NCBI GenBank assembly: GCA_947095535.1
Contig: OX352773.1
Coordinates: 90,678,670-90,742,669, forward strand
Source of the DNA: Poecilobothrus nobilitatus
Lineage: Eukaryota; Arthropoda; Insecta; Diptera; Dolichopodidae
Reading direction: 5' to 3'
Length of the DNA stretch: 64,000 nt
Shown here: one piece after another, positions 36,270-46,864 of the stretch
How the letters are laid out: each line of letters starts with the position of its first letter
Position numbering within the stretch: position 1 is the first letter of the stretch
Made by a program: the position numbers and the translations under genes
Notes under the pieces: model-generated
Databases searched by the model: none
Told to the model about the DNA's origin: nothing
Seen by the model: only the letters and a program-made list of their open reading frames with translations

Positions 36270-36810
36270 TCCAAATACAAAATCTCCAAATGCAAAATCC
36301 TAAAATTCAAAATCGCAAAATTCTAAAATCGCAAATTCCAAAGTTACAAAATGCAAAAATCCGAAAGCAGTTTTCTTATCATAATTTCTCTTTGAATTTT
36401 TTATTTCGGTTGTGGGTCGATTTATTGAAAATAAAAATATTGAATGCAAAAATCATAGCAAAAAAAAATTTAAACAAAATATTTATATTTGCTTTTCTAA
36501 ATAATCTGGGGAAAGCGTATAACATTGTTTTCATAACCAACTAAAAATCGCTTCAAATTCAGAATCTCGCATTTACATATATATATATAACATATATATA
36601 TATACAGACGACATTAAGCAACGCACGAAATTAATTTTTTTCTTAATAATCCTGACGGGCTTCAACTCGAAACCCCAACTAAAGAATTCTCTCATTTTGT
36701 TGATAATTCTCAAATCTGTAAATTTGCTTTTCTTTTAGAATTTTGATATTTTGGGATTTTGGAATTTATAGTTAATTTGGGATTTCATCATTTGGGATTT
36801 TTTTTTTGAT
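36270..36810. mobile_element. Foldback-like element with tandem-array arms
   Basis: The left arm (36270-36365) is a string of 'caaaattctaaaatcgcaaa'-type units. The right arm (about 36733-36810) is their reverse ('attttgggattttggaattt', 'atttgggatttcatcatttg'). Together with 34432-34500 this looks like one element split by the A-family insertion at 34661-36215. Confidence 0.55.
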
Positions 36811-36827
36811 TTCGTGGCGCTTCCAAA

Positions 36828-36925
36828 GTATTTTAGTTTAGAACATTTGTTTAGTATTTAAATCAAAATGTCAACATTCTTTAATGCATATTGAATATGC
36901 ATGGTTAAAAATTAAGATTTTATCT
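36828..36925 (+). repeat. 90-bp dispersed direct repeat, copy 1
   Basis: 'aacatttgtttagtatttaa', 'gtcaacattctttaatgcat' and 'attgaatatgcatgg' recur at 38545-38640 and 38930-39000 in the same orientation. Confidence 0.7.
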
Positions 36926-36949
36926 TCGTAATATGTTCATTAAATATTT

Positions 36950-37035
36950 AAGTGTTGTATAGTGCAAAGGAGGGTGTACAGGTTTTGAAAGTAAGGGTAA
37001 TGTGGTTCGAATCCAATTCGTGTACGTATATATTT
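36950..37035 (+). other. tRNA-like B box with poly-T: possible SINE remnant
   Basis: 'gtggttcgaatccaattcg' contains GGTTCGAATCC, a perfect pol III B box (37009-37019). A poly-T run follows about 18 bases later. The expected A box upstream is weak (tagtgcaaaggagggtg). Either a diverged SINE head or chance. Confidence 0.35.
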
Positions 37036-37039
37036 TTTT

Positions 37040-38540
37040 TTTTTTTGTTAACTGTATTCATCAACATTTTTTTAATAAAATTTTATGTATAATATACACA
37101 TACTAGGGGCCCCTGTTAATGTGTAGTCAAATTATATGTTGAATCCCAATTCATATAATAGACAGTTGCGTTTACCACAATAGAATTTATGGAAATAGTA
37201 CAATCCGTAAAAAATCAGAAAGCAAAACCAAATTCGTCAAAACACTAACTGAAATTATTTTTTAAATAATCCCAAAACAGAAAATCGTATAAAGAGCCTG
37301 TAGTTGGTGTACGTATATTTAGATTATTTGGTATTGTGAGTGAGGACTAAATTATGTCTATTTATTTATTGAGTTCGAAATAAATGTTATAAAGGTACGT
37401 GGAGAAAACAGAATAGGTACCCGTAAAACATTCGTAAAATGCATAAACAAAGTTTGGAGCAAAATTCAGTTAAATTTTTTTATAGGCCACATTGTCTGTA
37501 ACAATATTGCCGTTTAATATAAAAAATTTAAAATCTGAAAAGACAGTATATTTGGCGTAATTGTACATGGAACAGTGAACGAGAAAACCGTACAAATATT
37601 ACCACAATTTCACAAATGGTAACCCTGCATAAAATTGACATACAAAATATTTAAAAATAAAAAATGATTCAAATTTAATTTTGGTTGTAAGAACTGCTGT
37701 ATACTAAAATTTAAGTCTTATATCAGAAAAAATTAAATTAAAAAAAAAATACAATTAGAAAAGTTTTCTAATCGCTTCAAATAATATACCAACATTCATA
37801 CATAAATGCAACAATTTAATAGAAAATAGTACAAAACCAAAACAATTATATATTTGAATTTAAAAGAGACTCTGCCCGCTGGTCATACATAAGTTCATAC
37901 TTAGATACATATTGATTATTAATATCAGATCAATATCATTCATGATTCATCATTATTCAAAATTTCAATACATATTGTGATAAATGATGATTTTTAACAA
38001 TTTTTAAATTTTGTTCATTATACATGCATAAGTAAAGTATGTACATTACATAGATATAGCCAAAGAATAGTTATAATAAGTTGATTTGAGCCGTTGAGGT
38101 CCAATCGAGTCGAGACTCGAGAAGGAAAAAAAATACACAATTTTAAAGAGAGTAAGTGAGAATGTCTCTTATAATTTTGTGTTTTTTTGTTATTCTGTTG
38201 TGTACGTTTTGTTACTACTACCGACTATCGTAGGTACCATACTACTGTAATATAAATAAAAAATGTGTTGTTTATGTTTTATTATGTTTTATTATATTAT
38301 GCATAGGTTTTATAGTAGAAAAGTCGTAAAAAATATGTAGTTACTGATGTTCAAAGTTTGAAACGGAATTCATAATACGTAGTGTGTGGCTGAAAACTAC
38401 TAAATTATAATTATAGATTATTTGATCTTTCCTCCTGTAATAATTTAGTTCAATCAATCTTGATGTGCACATGTATTTTGTATTAGAATTTAGCAAAACA
38501 TAAAGTATATACTAGGTACAATATTTTTATGTTGCTAAAT
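37040..38540. other. AT-rich stretch with no supported gene
   Basis: No coding motif was found. A 16-bp perfect hairpin, tcgagtc-ga-gactcga, lies at 38105-38120 within 'ccaatcgagtcgagactcga'. Otherwise nothing recognised. Confidence 0.45.
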
Positions 38541-38544
38541 TATT

Positions 38545-38640
38545 TTGTTTTAAAACATTTGTTTAGGATTTAAATCAGAATATTTGTTGTCAACATTCTT
38601 TATTGCATATTGAATATACATGGCGTTAAAAATTAATGTT
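38545..38640 (+). repeat. 90-bp dispersed direct repeat, copy 2
   Basis: Contains 'aacatttgtttaggatttaa', 'gtcaacattctttattgcat' and 'attgaatatacatggcg', aligning with 36828-36925. Confidence 0.7.
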
Positions 38641-38929
38641 TTATATGTTTTATTTAGGAACATTTATTATGTATATTGTGTATATAGATATATACATATA
38701 AAATTTCATTCAAAATAATTCCAATTGCCAAATTCAAACTACATACATACATAATATATTTTTGTATGTACATAGTAAAGAATATAAAAAGTAAAGATCA
38801 TTACAAAATTATGCTTTTGCGCATTACGCATTATGATTTACAAACAAAATTTTGTCAACACAAAAAATTAAAACTACGTATGTAAATATGTACGTACGTA
38901 TGTAAATAATATTATGTTAAACTAATTTC

Positions 38930-39002
38930 CTAAATTATTTTGTTCCGCTCCATTTGTTTATAATTTAAATCAAGATATTTGTCAACATTTTTTACTGCAT
39001 GA
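38930..39002 (+). repeat. 90-bp dispersed direct repeat, copy 3 (truncated)
   Basis: Contains 'taaattattttgttccgctc', 'catttgtttataatttaaat' and 'tgtcaacattttttactgca'. The leading 'taaattattttgtt' is shared with copy 2 but the end is lost. Confidence 0.65.
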
Positions 39003-39374
39003 TCTTATTAAGGGATTAGGTATGTAGGTAGGTGTTCAAGGTTAGATGTTTGTTTGGATATACGATATACTACTAATAGTATACTATAGAAATATACAGT
39101 AAAATACATTTATGTATATCATTTTCATACGTGTAGAAATGTTGCTTCAACTAAAATTGGATTGTAATATTTATAATCACAGTATTTTGGTACATATTTA
39201 ACCCTTCGAGGTACTTTCATTATTTATGAATTACTGCAATAAAAAATGTTTACTCTTGCTGTAATGGAATCGATTTAACGTCTCTTAATTTACTTAAACA
39301 TTTGGTATAAAATTGTAAAACGTATTTTATATCAGAAATAATAATTAATGTATGTAAAAATATCCCATATTTTT

Positions 39375-39905
39375 TAAATTTAAATTATGTGTTTCATTTA
39401 AAACTAAAAAGTATAAAATAAAATAATAAGTAAAAAAAATAATTTTTAAAATACATATGCTTTTATCAAAACCGAATTCGCCCCCTAAAAAGTAGAAAAT
39501 AAAAGTGAGTTGCTAGTGCAAGCATTTTGGAGTGTTATAATATAAAAGTGAGTTGCTAGTGCAAGCATTTTGGACTGTTATAATATAAAAGTAAATTGCT
39601 GGAATAAAAAAGAAGCACGAACCTCAAGATTTTTATTTAACCTTTATTCCAGCAACTCACTTTTATATTATAACAGTCCAAAAAGCTAAAGTTTTGCAAT
39701 CAATTTTATTTTCTACTTTTTAGGGGGCGAATTTGGTTTTGATAAAAGCATATGTATTTTAAAAATTTTTTTTTTTACTTATTATTTTTTTATTATAATA
39801 TGTTTTACTTAAAATTTAAAACAACTATAAAAATTTAATTTTATTAAAAAGCTATTTATAAATTAATTTTAAATTAATCATATGAAACACAAAATACGCA
39901 AATTG
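39375..39905. mobile_element. MITE-like element with long terminal inverted repeats
   Basis: Left arm 'aaaatacatatgcttttatc' plus 'aattcgccccctaaaaagta' (39451-39495) is mirrored by 'ctactttttagggggcgaat' plus 'ataaaagcatatgtatttt' (39713-39762). Weaker matches extend outward to 'gtgtttcat' (39388) and 'atgaaacac' (39882). The left arm also holds a 43-bp tandem duplication (39501-39543, 39544-39586, and a third start at 39587; 'aaaagtgagttgctagtgca'). The right arm has a single mirrored copy ('agcaactcacttttatatta', 39652). Confidence 0.8.
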
Positions 39906-40929
39906 CATCATATCTTTTAAAAAAAAAAATTAATTGAAATAATTTATATGTCTGGTTGTATTTTTTTTGTTTGTTTTTAATCTAGTAATTGATTAAAAGT
40001 ACATAATTTTTTAAAATAAATACCATAAATAATAAAATTCTTGTCAAAATAAACAATTTATGTATGTACATAGATTTTTTTTCTGCATGTCTTTTCTAAA
40101 CTTTTTTCAAAGTACAATTTATGAAAAATTTAATCAAATTTTTTTTTTTTTCGATTTAAGGATAAACTTTAACCATTAAAATATTATGATAAAAGTTAAT
40201 CCTTATTATACTTTGTAAACAAAATAAATTTACAGGATACAGATTGTACTTCGAAATTAATATTTTCTTTTATTTTATTTTTTTTAAAACAAAGACAGAA
40301 TCATAAATTTTTAACTTAAATTTAAATTTATTTAATATAAATACGAAGGTAATTTGATCTATGTATCAGATTGATTTATTACAATTCAGTGACCTGAGAA
40401 ACTTTCTACTCGCATTCAAAAAAAAACTCAATTAAAGTTTTACGCTGTAGATGATAAAATACTGTGCAATATGTTTGTTTATGTGTTGGTAAGTTATAAC
40501 AATTATGATTAGTTGTAAAAAATTATAATTAGTTGATTAGTTGTACAAATTCTAAAAACATGATCAGAAATCTGACTTTAGTGGACGATATATATAAAAG
40601 GGAATACTTTACTTTAGATATATTGATCGATTACCTTAAACTTTTACATAAAGGGACTTAGTGACGTCACCTATATTTCATAGAACATGACTTTTGACGG
40701 AAAAGTCATTTAAAGGTCTAATTGATTATTTTGAAATTTTCCTAACATTTTGTAGTATTTTACTTAAATCGTTATATTTTCGTCTACGTTAGTATACAGG
40801 AACCAATTTTTTACAACATCGTAGGGCCTACTATTGTCTTCAATATATACCTTGTTTCATCTTAATTAGTGCCACCGTTTCTGAGATACTGCAGTTCAAA
40901 CGGATAAATTTGGTATAAAAAAAACATTT

Positions 40930-41387
40930 TGGCGACTTATATATTATTATACGTATTTTATTATACTTAAAGGAAATTATTCTATGAATGAAATATTTTT
41001 AAAAAAGTATTGCGGTGTATCATGATATAATATAGAACTATACATAATATGTATGCATTATATACATTAATTTACTATTTTGTAGTAAGTAAGTATAAAT
41101 TTATTAATTGCCTCTTTTACGTGCATTTGCCTCTTAGTATTAAATGGCACTATAAGCATTATTTGCAAAAGTTTTGGATTGAAATCGTTAGGTGGTAGAT
41201 TAGAATCTGCTTCAGAAGAATCATCATACATAAACCATAGTTCTAGAAATTATAAAACTCATTTTTAAAAATAATGAAAAATTAAAAAGATTATATTATA
41301 TGCAAAGTTTTAGGCATTATAACGGTTTCGTACGCGTGTTTCGTCTATGTCAACTAGACAAGGGCAATTGTATTCTTCCTCGTTTTA
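40930..41387 (-). mobile_element. A-family 5' fragment
   Basis: The right edge 'gtattcttcctcgtttt' and blocks 'tagttctagaaattataaaa', 'ttttggattgaaatcgtta', 'tagtattaaatggcactata' and 'ggaaattattctatgaatg' match the 5' 450 bp of the A element, inverted. The 3' two thirds are absent. Its right end lies directly against the reverse transcriptase remnant. Confidence 0.75.
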
Positions 41388-41640
41388 ACTTAAAAATAAT
41401 GATTTTATGAGGAAGAAGATAGAAAGCTTCACTAAAGTCAGTGTAAATTACATCTGTATGAAAACCATCCTCCATATTTTTGAGAAACGTTGATGTTGAC
41501 TCAACAAGATTGGTAACAGTGGATCTAGTTTTCATACAGCCATGTTGATATGGCGACAAGAAATTCGAGCAATGATTATAAATAGAATCAAAAATAATTA
41601 GTTCAAAGAGTTTTGAGATAATTAGTTACGTCATTATATA
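41387..41640 (-). pseudogene. Truncated non-LTR reverse transcriptase
   Basis: On the minus strand the frame reads YQHGCMKTRSTVTNLVESTS, then DVIYTDFSEAFYLLPHK. This matches the CR1/jockey-type reverse transcriptase blocks QHGF..GRSTVTNL and YTDFSKAFD, with the catalytic-region Asp of FSKAFD replaced by Tyr. Further upstream in frame are LFELIIFDSIYNHCSNF-like residues, as in the family's LFE.I. region. The protein stops where the A-family element begins at 41387, and the other end (41640) abuts a BEL/Pao relic. Confidence 0.8.
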
Positions 41641-41644
41641 TCAG

Positions 41645-42144
41645 TAAATCCACTTGATGAAGGTCCGATAACACCTAACAATTTATTAAACAATTTTGCC
41701 AACAGCCGTCATGTGAGTTAAGTATTAGTGAGTTAAGTATGATCGGTCGTCGAGTCAGTTAAGTATTAGATACAATTCAAAATGGCACAAGCGCTTGCAA
41801 ATACATTCTGGAATAAACTACAAGATTACGAAAAGAAACTAAAATTACGTGCCAATCCTAATCAACCGTAAGCAGTGGCAATGCGAATTGCAGAACCAAC
41901 TGCAAGTCGGCTATGTAGGGCTGATGATAGACAACGAACAGCCAAGAAAAAGATATAAGTTCACAACATATTTAAGGGGTCTGATGGGGTTGTACGGGTC
42001 CTAAACGTAGAGACCAATGGGATGTTATACCAACGCCCTGTTAACAAATTGATTAAATTGGGAGTAGTCAGCTCAAATACGGTTGCAGAATGTTACAGAC
42101 ACTATAACTCAAATGTCAATAGCGTCGCCGACGGCCGATTTTAA
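41645..42144 (+). pseudogene. BEL/Pao-type retrotransposon integrase C-terminal relic
   Basis: Three pieces follow each other in the order of a BEL/Pao pol C-terminus. 41651-41690 translates PLDEGPITPNNLL (family: PLTP.HFL). 41782-41870 reads AQALANTFWNKLQDYEKK (family: Q.FW.RW..EYL), ending at an in-frame TAA. A frameshifted part has LQVGYVGLMIDNEQPRKR (family: L.VGDLVLI.D). Finally 41977-42144 has GSDGVVRVLNVETNGMLYQR then PVNKLIKL and a TAA. Stops and frameshifts make it dead, and no LTR was recognised. Confidence 0.72.
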
Positions 42145-44895
42145 CAAAGCGTCATTTCAGCCGTCATACTCAATTTCCGGTATTATTTAATAATAGTCGT
42201 CAGCAGCAGAAGCACGAGCAAATGACTAAAAAATAATTTATTTCTTTCTTCTTTGAATGCATTTAAATCAAAAAATCTGAAGCCCATCAAATGGTGTAAA
42301 ATATTCTTTTGTAATATAATATACGCCTAGCCAGCAACAGTTAGTATCTTTTTCCAAATAGGTTTCGTCTTTTGTCTAAGGGAATGTTATATAGAGCCTT
42401 TTGACGTAGGCTAAAATAATATATGATTTTAATAACTTACACTGAACACCGAAAATTTATTGCAAAAATTTTGCTTAAAAAACTCTAAAATATATCACAA
42501 ATTTTGATCCAAAGTATAATTATAATTCCAAAATATTTTTGTTGCCGTTTTTAAAAAAGCGCACTTTTAAAAAAACTTTCGTTCTATATTCTACCTTGCG
42601 TTTTGAATTATTACACTTATATTTTTTTAACCGAACTAACCTTTTAGGAGAAAGAAAATACAGATTTTATTTTATTTACTTAACTAATTTTAATACTTAT
42701 ATTATTATATTATTAACTACACATTTTTTTTGTTAAATTTAAAAGAAAAGCCGCTTACCATAAGTATCTATATTGTTATTAGTTAACTTAAAAAAACAAA
42801 AAGAAGTCAAAAAAAATTGAAACCTTCTTTTTTGTTATATTTTTATATTTTTAATACTTTTTTATGTTTTGTTTTTTTTTTGTATTAAATTGGTTTTGTG
42901 GAAAATTTTCTTAAATAGAACAAAGAAAAAGAGATTTTCTATTGTCTTATTACTATATGATTGAAAAGAAAAATTGAAATCCCAATTGATTTTATTCTAA
43001 GACATAAAAGAATAAAAATTTTGAAAAATTTCATAGATTTCATTAAAATTTCAATTTGTACAGATTCATTTTTCGCTTTAAAAAGCATCTCTATACATTT
43101 TTACTTAAAAATATAAAATAAAAAATATCTTTAAGGTAATATGTAGCACAAATTCCAAACTCTCTGAAAATATGAACACAAGAAAATAAACAAATTGTAA
43201 ATATTATGAATAAATTACAATATTTTGAATATTTACGTATATGCATACACTGTATACACCTTCTTTTCAAGAAAATTAAGCTTTTTCGGAAATAAACTTT
43301 AAAGAAATATGTTTAAAAAAAAAAAAAACTGACAAACATACAAAAATAAATCTTATACCTTTATGTCGCCTTTTGCTCCTTTTTAGACATTCACGTTCTA
43401 TTTTATGAAAATTAAGTGAAAACCCCCACTAGAATGAATACCAACTTTTCTTTTTTTTTTTAATGTTTTTGTATAGGTGCACATACTGCTTAGAAGATAC
43501 CTACGGTAACTTTTGTTGACAAAGTGTACTTGTTTTCTTTTTATTGTTGATATTAATTCTGATGTGGCTTTCACAAATTTAAAGGTTTGTAAGTTTAGTT
43601 TTAGGGTGTTTTTATCATTATCATCATCATCATCAATATCAACATCATCATCAACATCAAAATCATCATTATTTACTTTAGATCTAAAGATGTATAAGTT
43701 AAATGTAAAGCACGTGTATGAAAGTTTTGTTTAAATTTAAATTTTTAAAAAACATTTCCCTTTTTCTGTATATACGAGTATAGGTTTACACTAATACATA
43801 CATACACGTACATATATACTTGTGTTTCTTATCAATCTATTTAATGTTTTTTTTTTTTCGATATTTGGTATTATTCAAGGTTGTGGTTTTTTTACTTATA
43901 TTTTTTTTCAATTACAAGAAAAAAAACTTCAAAGAGAAGGAAGTTCTATTATTATTTTGTTCTATGTTTAATACCTTAACAAAAGACAAATAACGCCTTA
44001 TTTTTAAAAGGAATGGAAAAAAATCATAAAATTTTACACATAAATTGAAAAGTAGGATTTTCTTTCTATTATACGATTTATTAAAAATGGGAAATTTAAA
44101 AAGTTTAAAGATATTTATTTTATTTTTTGTTTTTTTTTTAATAAAACAATTGGTTTTAAGTAAAGAAGTTTTTAAATTTTTTTAAAGTTTTGATGAAAAA
44201 AGAAAAAAGTTTTTTAGAATGCCTTTTGATTCTACACAAATAGCTAATTTCGGTTGTTTGACAATAGAAAACGTGTATTATTTTCTTTATTTTTTTACGA
44301 GTAAAAATTTTCTCCTTAAATTATTTTATTTATTTTGATTCTAACTAACCATCCCCCCTCTCTTTATCTTACCTTTATCTTACAAAAAAAAAAAAAAAAG
44401 ATGCGGAATCTTATTATACTTTGATTTATGTCTTTGTCTTTCTTGTATTAATAATTTATTTGTTGTTACTGCAGTTTTTTCATACTAATTTTTACAAACA
44501 AGTTCCTTTAAGGATTTTTGTGCACAATATTTTATTTTGTAAAAGAGATAAGTATTATTTTAGAAGCCTAACGAAATCTCATTTTTATTTATCTTCATTT
44601 GTAATATCTTCTTTTTTATTAAATATTCTTTTTTATACTTTTTTTTATCTTCTTTTAAAAAATTTTCTTTTTAGAAAGTCACCTTTTTGCTCTAAAAACC
44701 TCTTTTTTTTCTAAAAAAAATATCCGTTTTTTCATACCGAATAAAATAATAAAAAAAAAAAATTAAAAAAAAACAGCTTTTTTTGCACTAACAAGTAGAA
44801 AATAAATTTTTAATTGCTAATTTTTCTAATTTTCTAAATTATATTGTTACGATGGCAGTTTCTTTAAAAAAATTTATCTCAATATAGCATTTATG
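42145..44895. other. AT-rich stretch with no supported gene
   Basis: Contains many poly-T and poly-A tracts and a degenerate trinucleotide array of atc/aac units at 43616-43672 ('atcatcatcatcatcaatat'). The open frames at 42539, 43513 and 44421 are Phe/Leu/Ser-rich and show no domain. Confidence 0.5.
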
Positions 44896-44898
44896 TAT

Positions 44899-45022
44899 TA
44901 TGTGCCTTAGCACGTGAAATTAATATAAAAGCTGGAGGCAATATTTTCAAAATTTTACTTTATAGTTATGCGTTTAATGCCTCCAGCTTTTGTTTTAATT
45001 TCACAGGCTTTATGGCACATAT
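44899..45022. repeat. Inverted repeat, possible small MITE
   Basis: 'tatgtgccttagcacgtgaa' plus 'ataaaagctggaggca' (44899-44940) is mirrored by 'tgcctccagcttttgtttta' plus 'tttcacaggctttatggcac' (44979-45019). The arms are about 42 bp with a few mismatches and a loop of about 38 bases. Confidence 0.8.
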
Positions 45023-45724
45023 ATAATTTTTCAGCTGAGAGTACATCGAAATTCCAAAATTTGTTTGTGGCTCCAATATCGCTAATGTGGAACCATTTTC
45101 TACCTCATGTGTTCTCCAAATTTGTTGAATGATTATATTTTAAATTTACATAAATTTAAGGAAATTGACAGAACACCTTTTCACATTCCTGCAAACCTAT
45201 TTTTACTCCATAGCTGAATCTTCCCTTATCCAAACAGTACAATAGCACTAAAGGTCTTAAAACCTATTGTTTATAGAGGAAGCGTGCTCGAGTTACTTCT
45301 CTTCAGCATCTTTTAATGATTCTTACCTTTCCTCGTAAAAAAAAATAAACAAAAAAAAAGTAGCAAATATTTTTTTCTCAAATGTGTCGATTTTAATTTT
45401 GGAATTCTGCTTTTTTCATTTCAGTTCATTGCTGTTTTAATATATCTATATGTGGTGGATTAAATTAGATTTCGAAAAAGTAAATTTTGAAAATGTAAAT
45501 ATTTTAAAATGAGATTTCGTAATAGATCGTGTTATTTCTCGAATAATTTTATGTAGTATGAATTTTTTTAGAAATCATGCAGAATTAATAATGGAACAAA
45601 AAAAATGGAACCCCTTGTTTCAAGCAAGTGAAAAATAATTGTTCCTTTTTATTTCTTGCTTACTTTATTGCAATAGTGTTAGTGTTTCTAGTATATTAGT
45701 GATCTAATTCTTAGCCATATTTGT

Positions 45725-46862
45725 ATACCCGTATGAACTATGTTCAAGGGTATAATAAATTTGCCATTACGTTTGTGACACCTTAAACACCGTCCGTTCG
45801 CAGGATAACTCAAAAAATAAAGGAACTGGGAGGCTGAATTTTTTTTACATCACTTTTGCAAAATTGTTAGTTTTGCTATTTAAATCAAGTACTTTCGGCC
45901 GCCGGGTTCGGGTAGCTGCCATACAACTTCTTTCTTTATATGGAAATAACTTAGTATCTATTCAAGTTAGATATCTGAAATTTTGCAAATGATGATCAAG
46001 TTTTATGGCAACAACTTCTGAAAAGTTGGTTGCGATGATACGACAGGTTCGGGTAGTTGCCATATTTCTTCTCTTTTTAGATGAAAACAACTCAGTGTTT
46101 ACTGAAGCTAGGAATTTCAAATTTAGTAAAGAGGTGTCGAGTTACATGCCAACAACTTTTATAAAATTTGGTTGACCTAAAGCAGCCGGTTCAGGTTTCT
46201 TGCACCTCTTGGAACTTAATGAAGCTAGGGGTCTGAAATCTTACAAATGATGATCAAGTTTTATGGCCACAACTTCTGTAAAATTTGGTTGTGCTGGTGC
46301 AACAGGTTCGGGTAGTTGCCATACAACTTCTTTTTTTAAACGAAAGTAACTCAGTATCTATTGAAGCTGGCTTTCTGAAATTTAGTGAAAAGGTGTCGAG
46401 TTACATGGTAACAATTTTTGTAAAATTTGGTTGGTCTAAAGTAGCCGGTCCAGGCTTCTTGCACCTCTTGGAACTTAATGAAGTTGGGTTCCTGAAATCT
46501 TACAAATGATGATCAAGTTTTATGGCAACAACTTCTGTAAAATTTGGTTGGTCTAGAGCAGCCGGTTCAGGTTTCTTGTATTTCTTGGAACTTAATGAAG
46601 CTAGGGTTCTGAAATCTTACAAATGATGATCAAGTTTTATGACCACAACTTCTGTAAAATTTAGTTGTGTTTGTACAATAGATTTGGGTAGTTGTCATAC
46701 AACTCCACAATTTATATAAATATATCTCTGCAGTTAACGTCGGTACTAAAACATCTGAAAGTTTTTAAAAGATGGTCAAGTTTTATAGAAACAGGGTATA
46801 TTACTTTCATACGGGTATCGCAGAGTTGACACAGTCTATTCTACTGCACTTTTCCTCTTTTT
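45725..46862 (-). mobile_element. C-family interspersed element, copy 3, internally expanded
   Basis: Starts 'tatacccgtatgaactatgt' with hairpin partner 'aagggtata'. It ends 'tttcatacgggtatcgcaga', then 'gttgacacagtctattctac' and 'cttttcctctttttt', i.e. an inverted C element. Inside, a module 'gatgatcaagttttatggc', 'aacttctgtaaaatttggtt', 'aggttcgggtagttgccata' alternates with 'aggtgtcgagttacatg' modules. Related modules start near 45988, 46128, 46250, 46388, 46508 and 46626, giving a repeat of roughly 120 bp with a 250-bp double unit. The 74-codon frame at 46285 is incidental. Confidence 0.8.
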
Positions 46863-46864
46863 TT

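Noticed and set aside
36257..36544. 95-codon frame rich in Lys, Ile, Asn and Gln
   Set aside because: Its first part is the 'aaaattc' tandem array and the rest has no recognisable family features.
43612..43672. Serine-rich protein encoded by atc/tca repeats
   Set aside because: It is a degenerate trinucleotide microsatellite in a short frame with no other coding signal.
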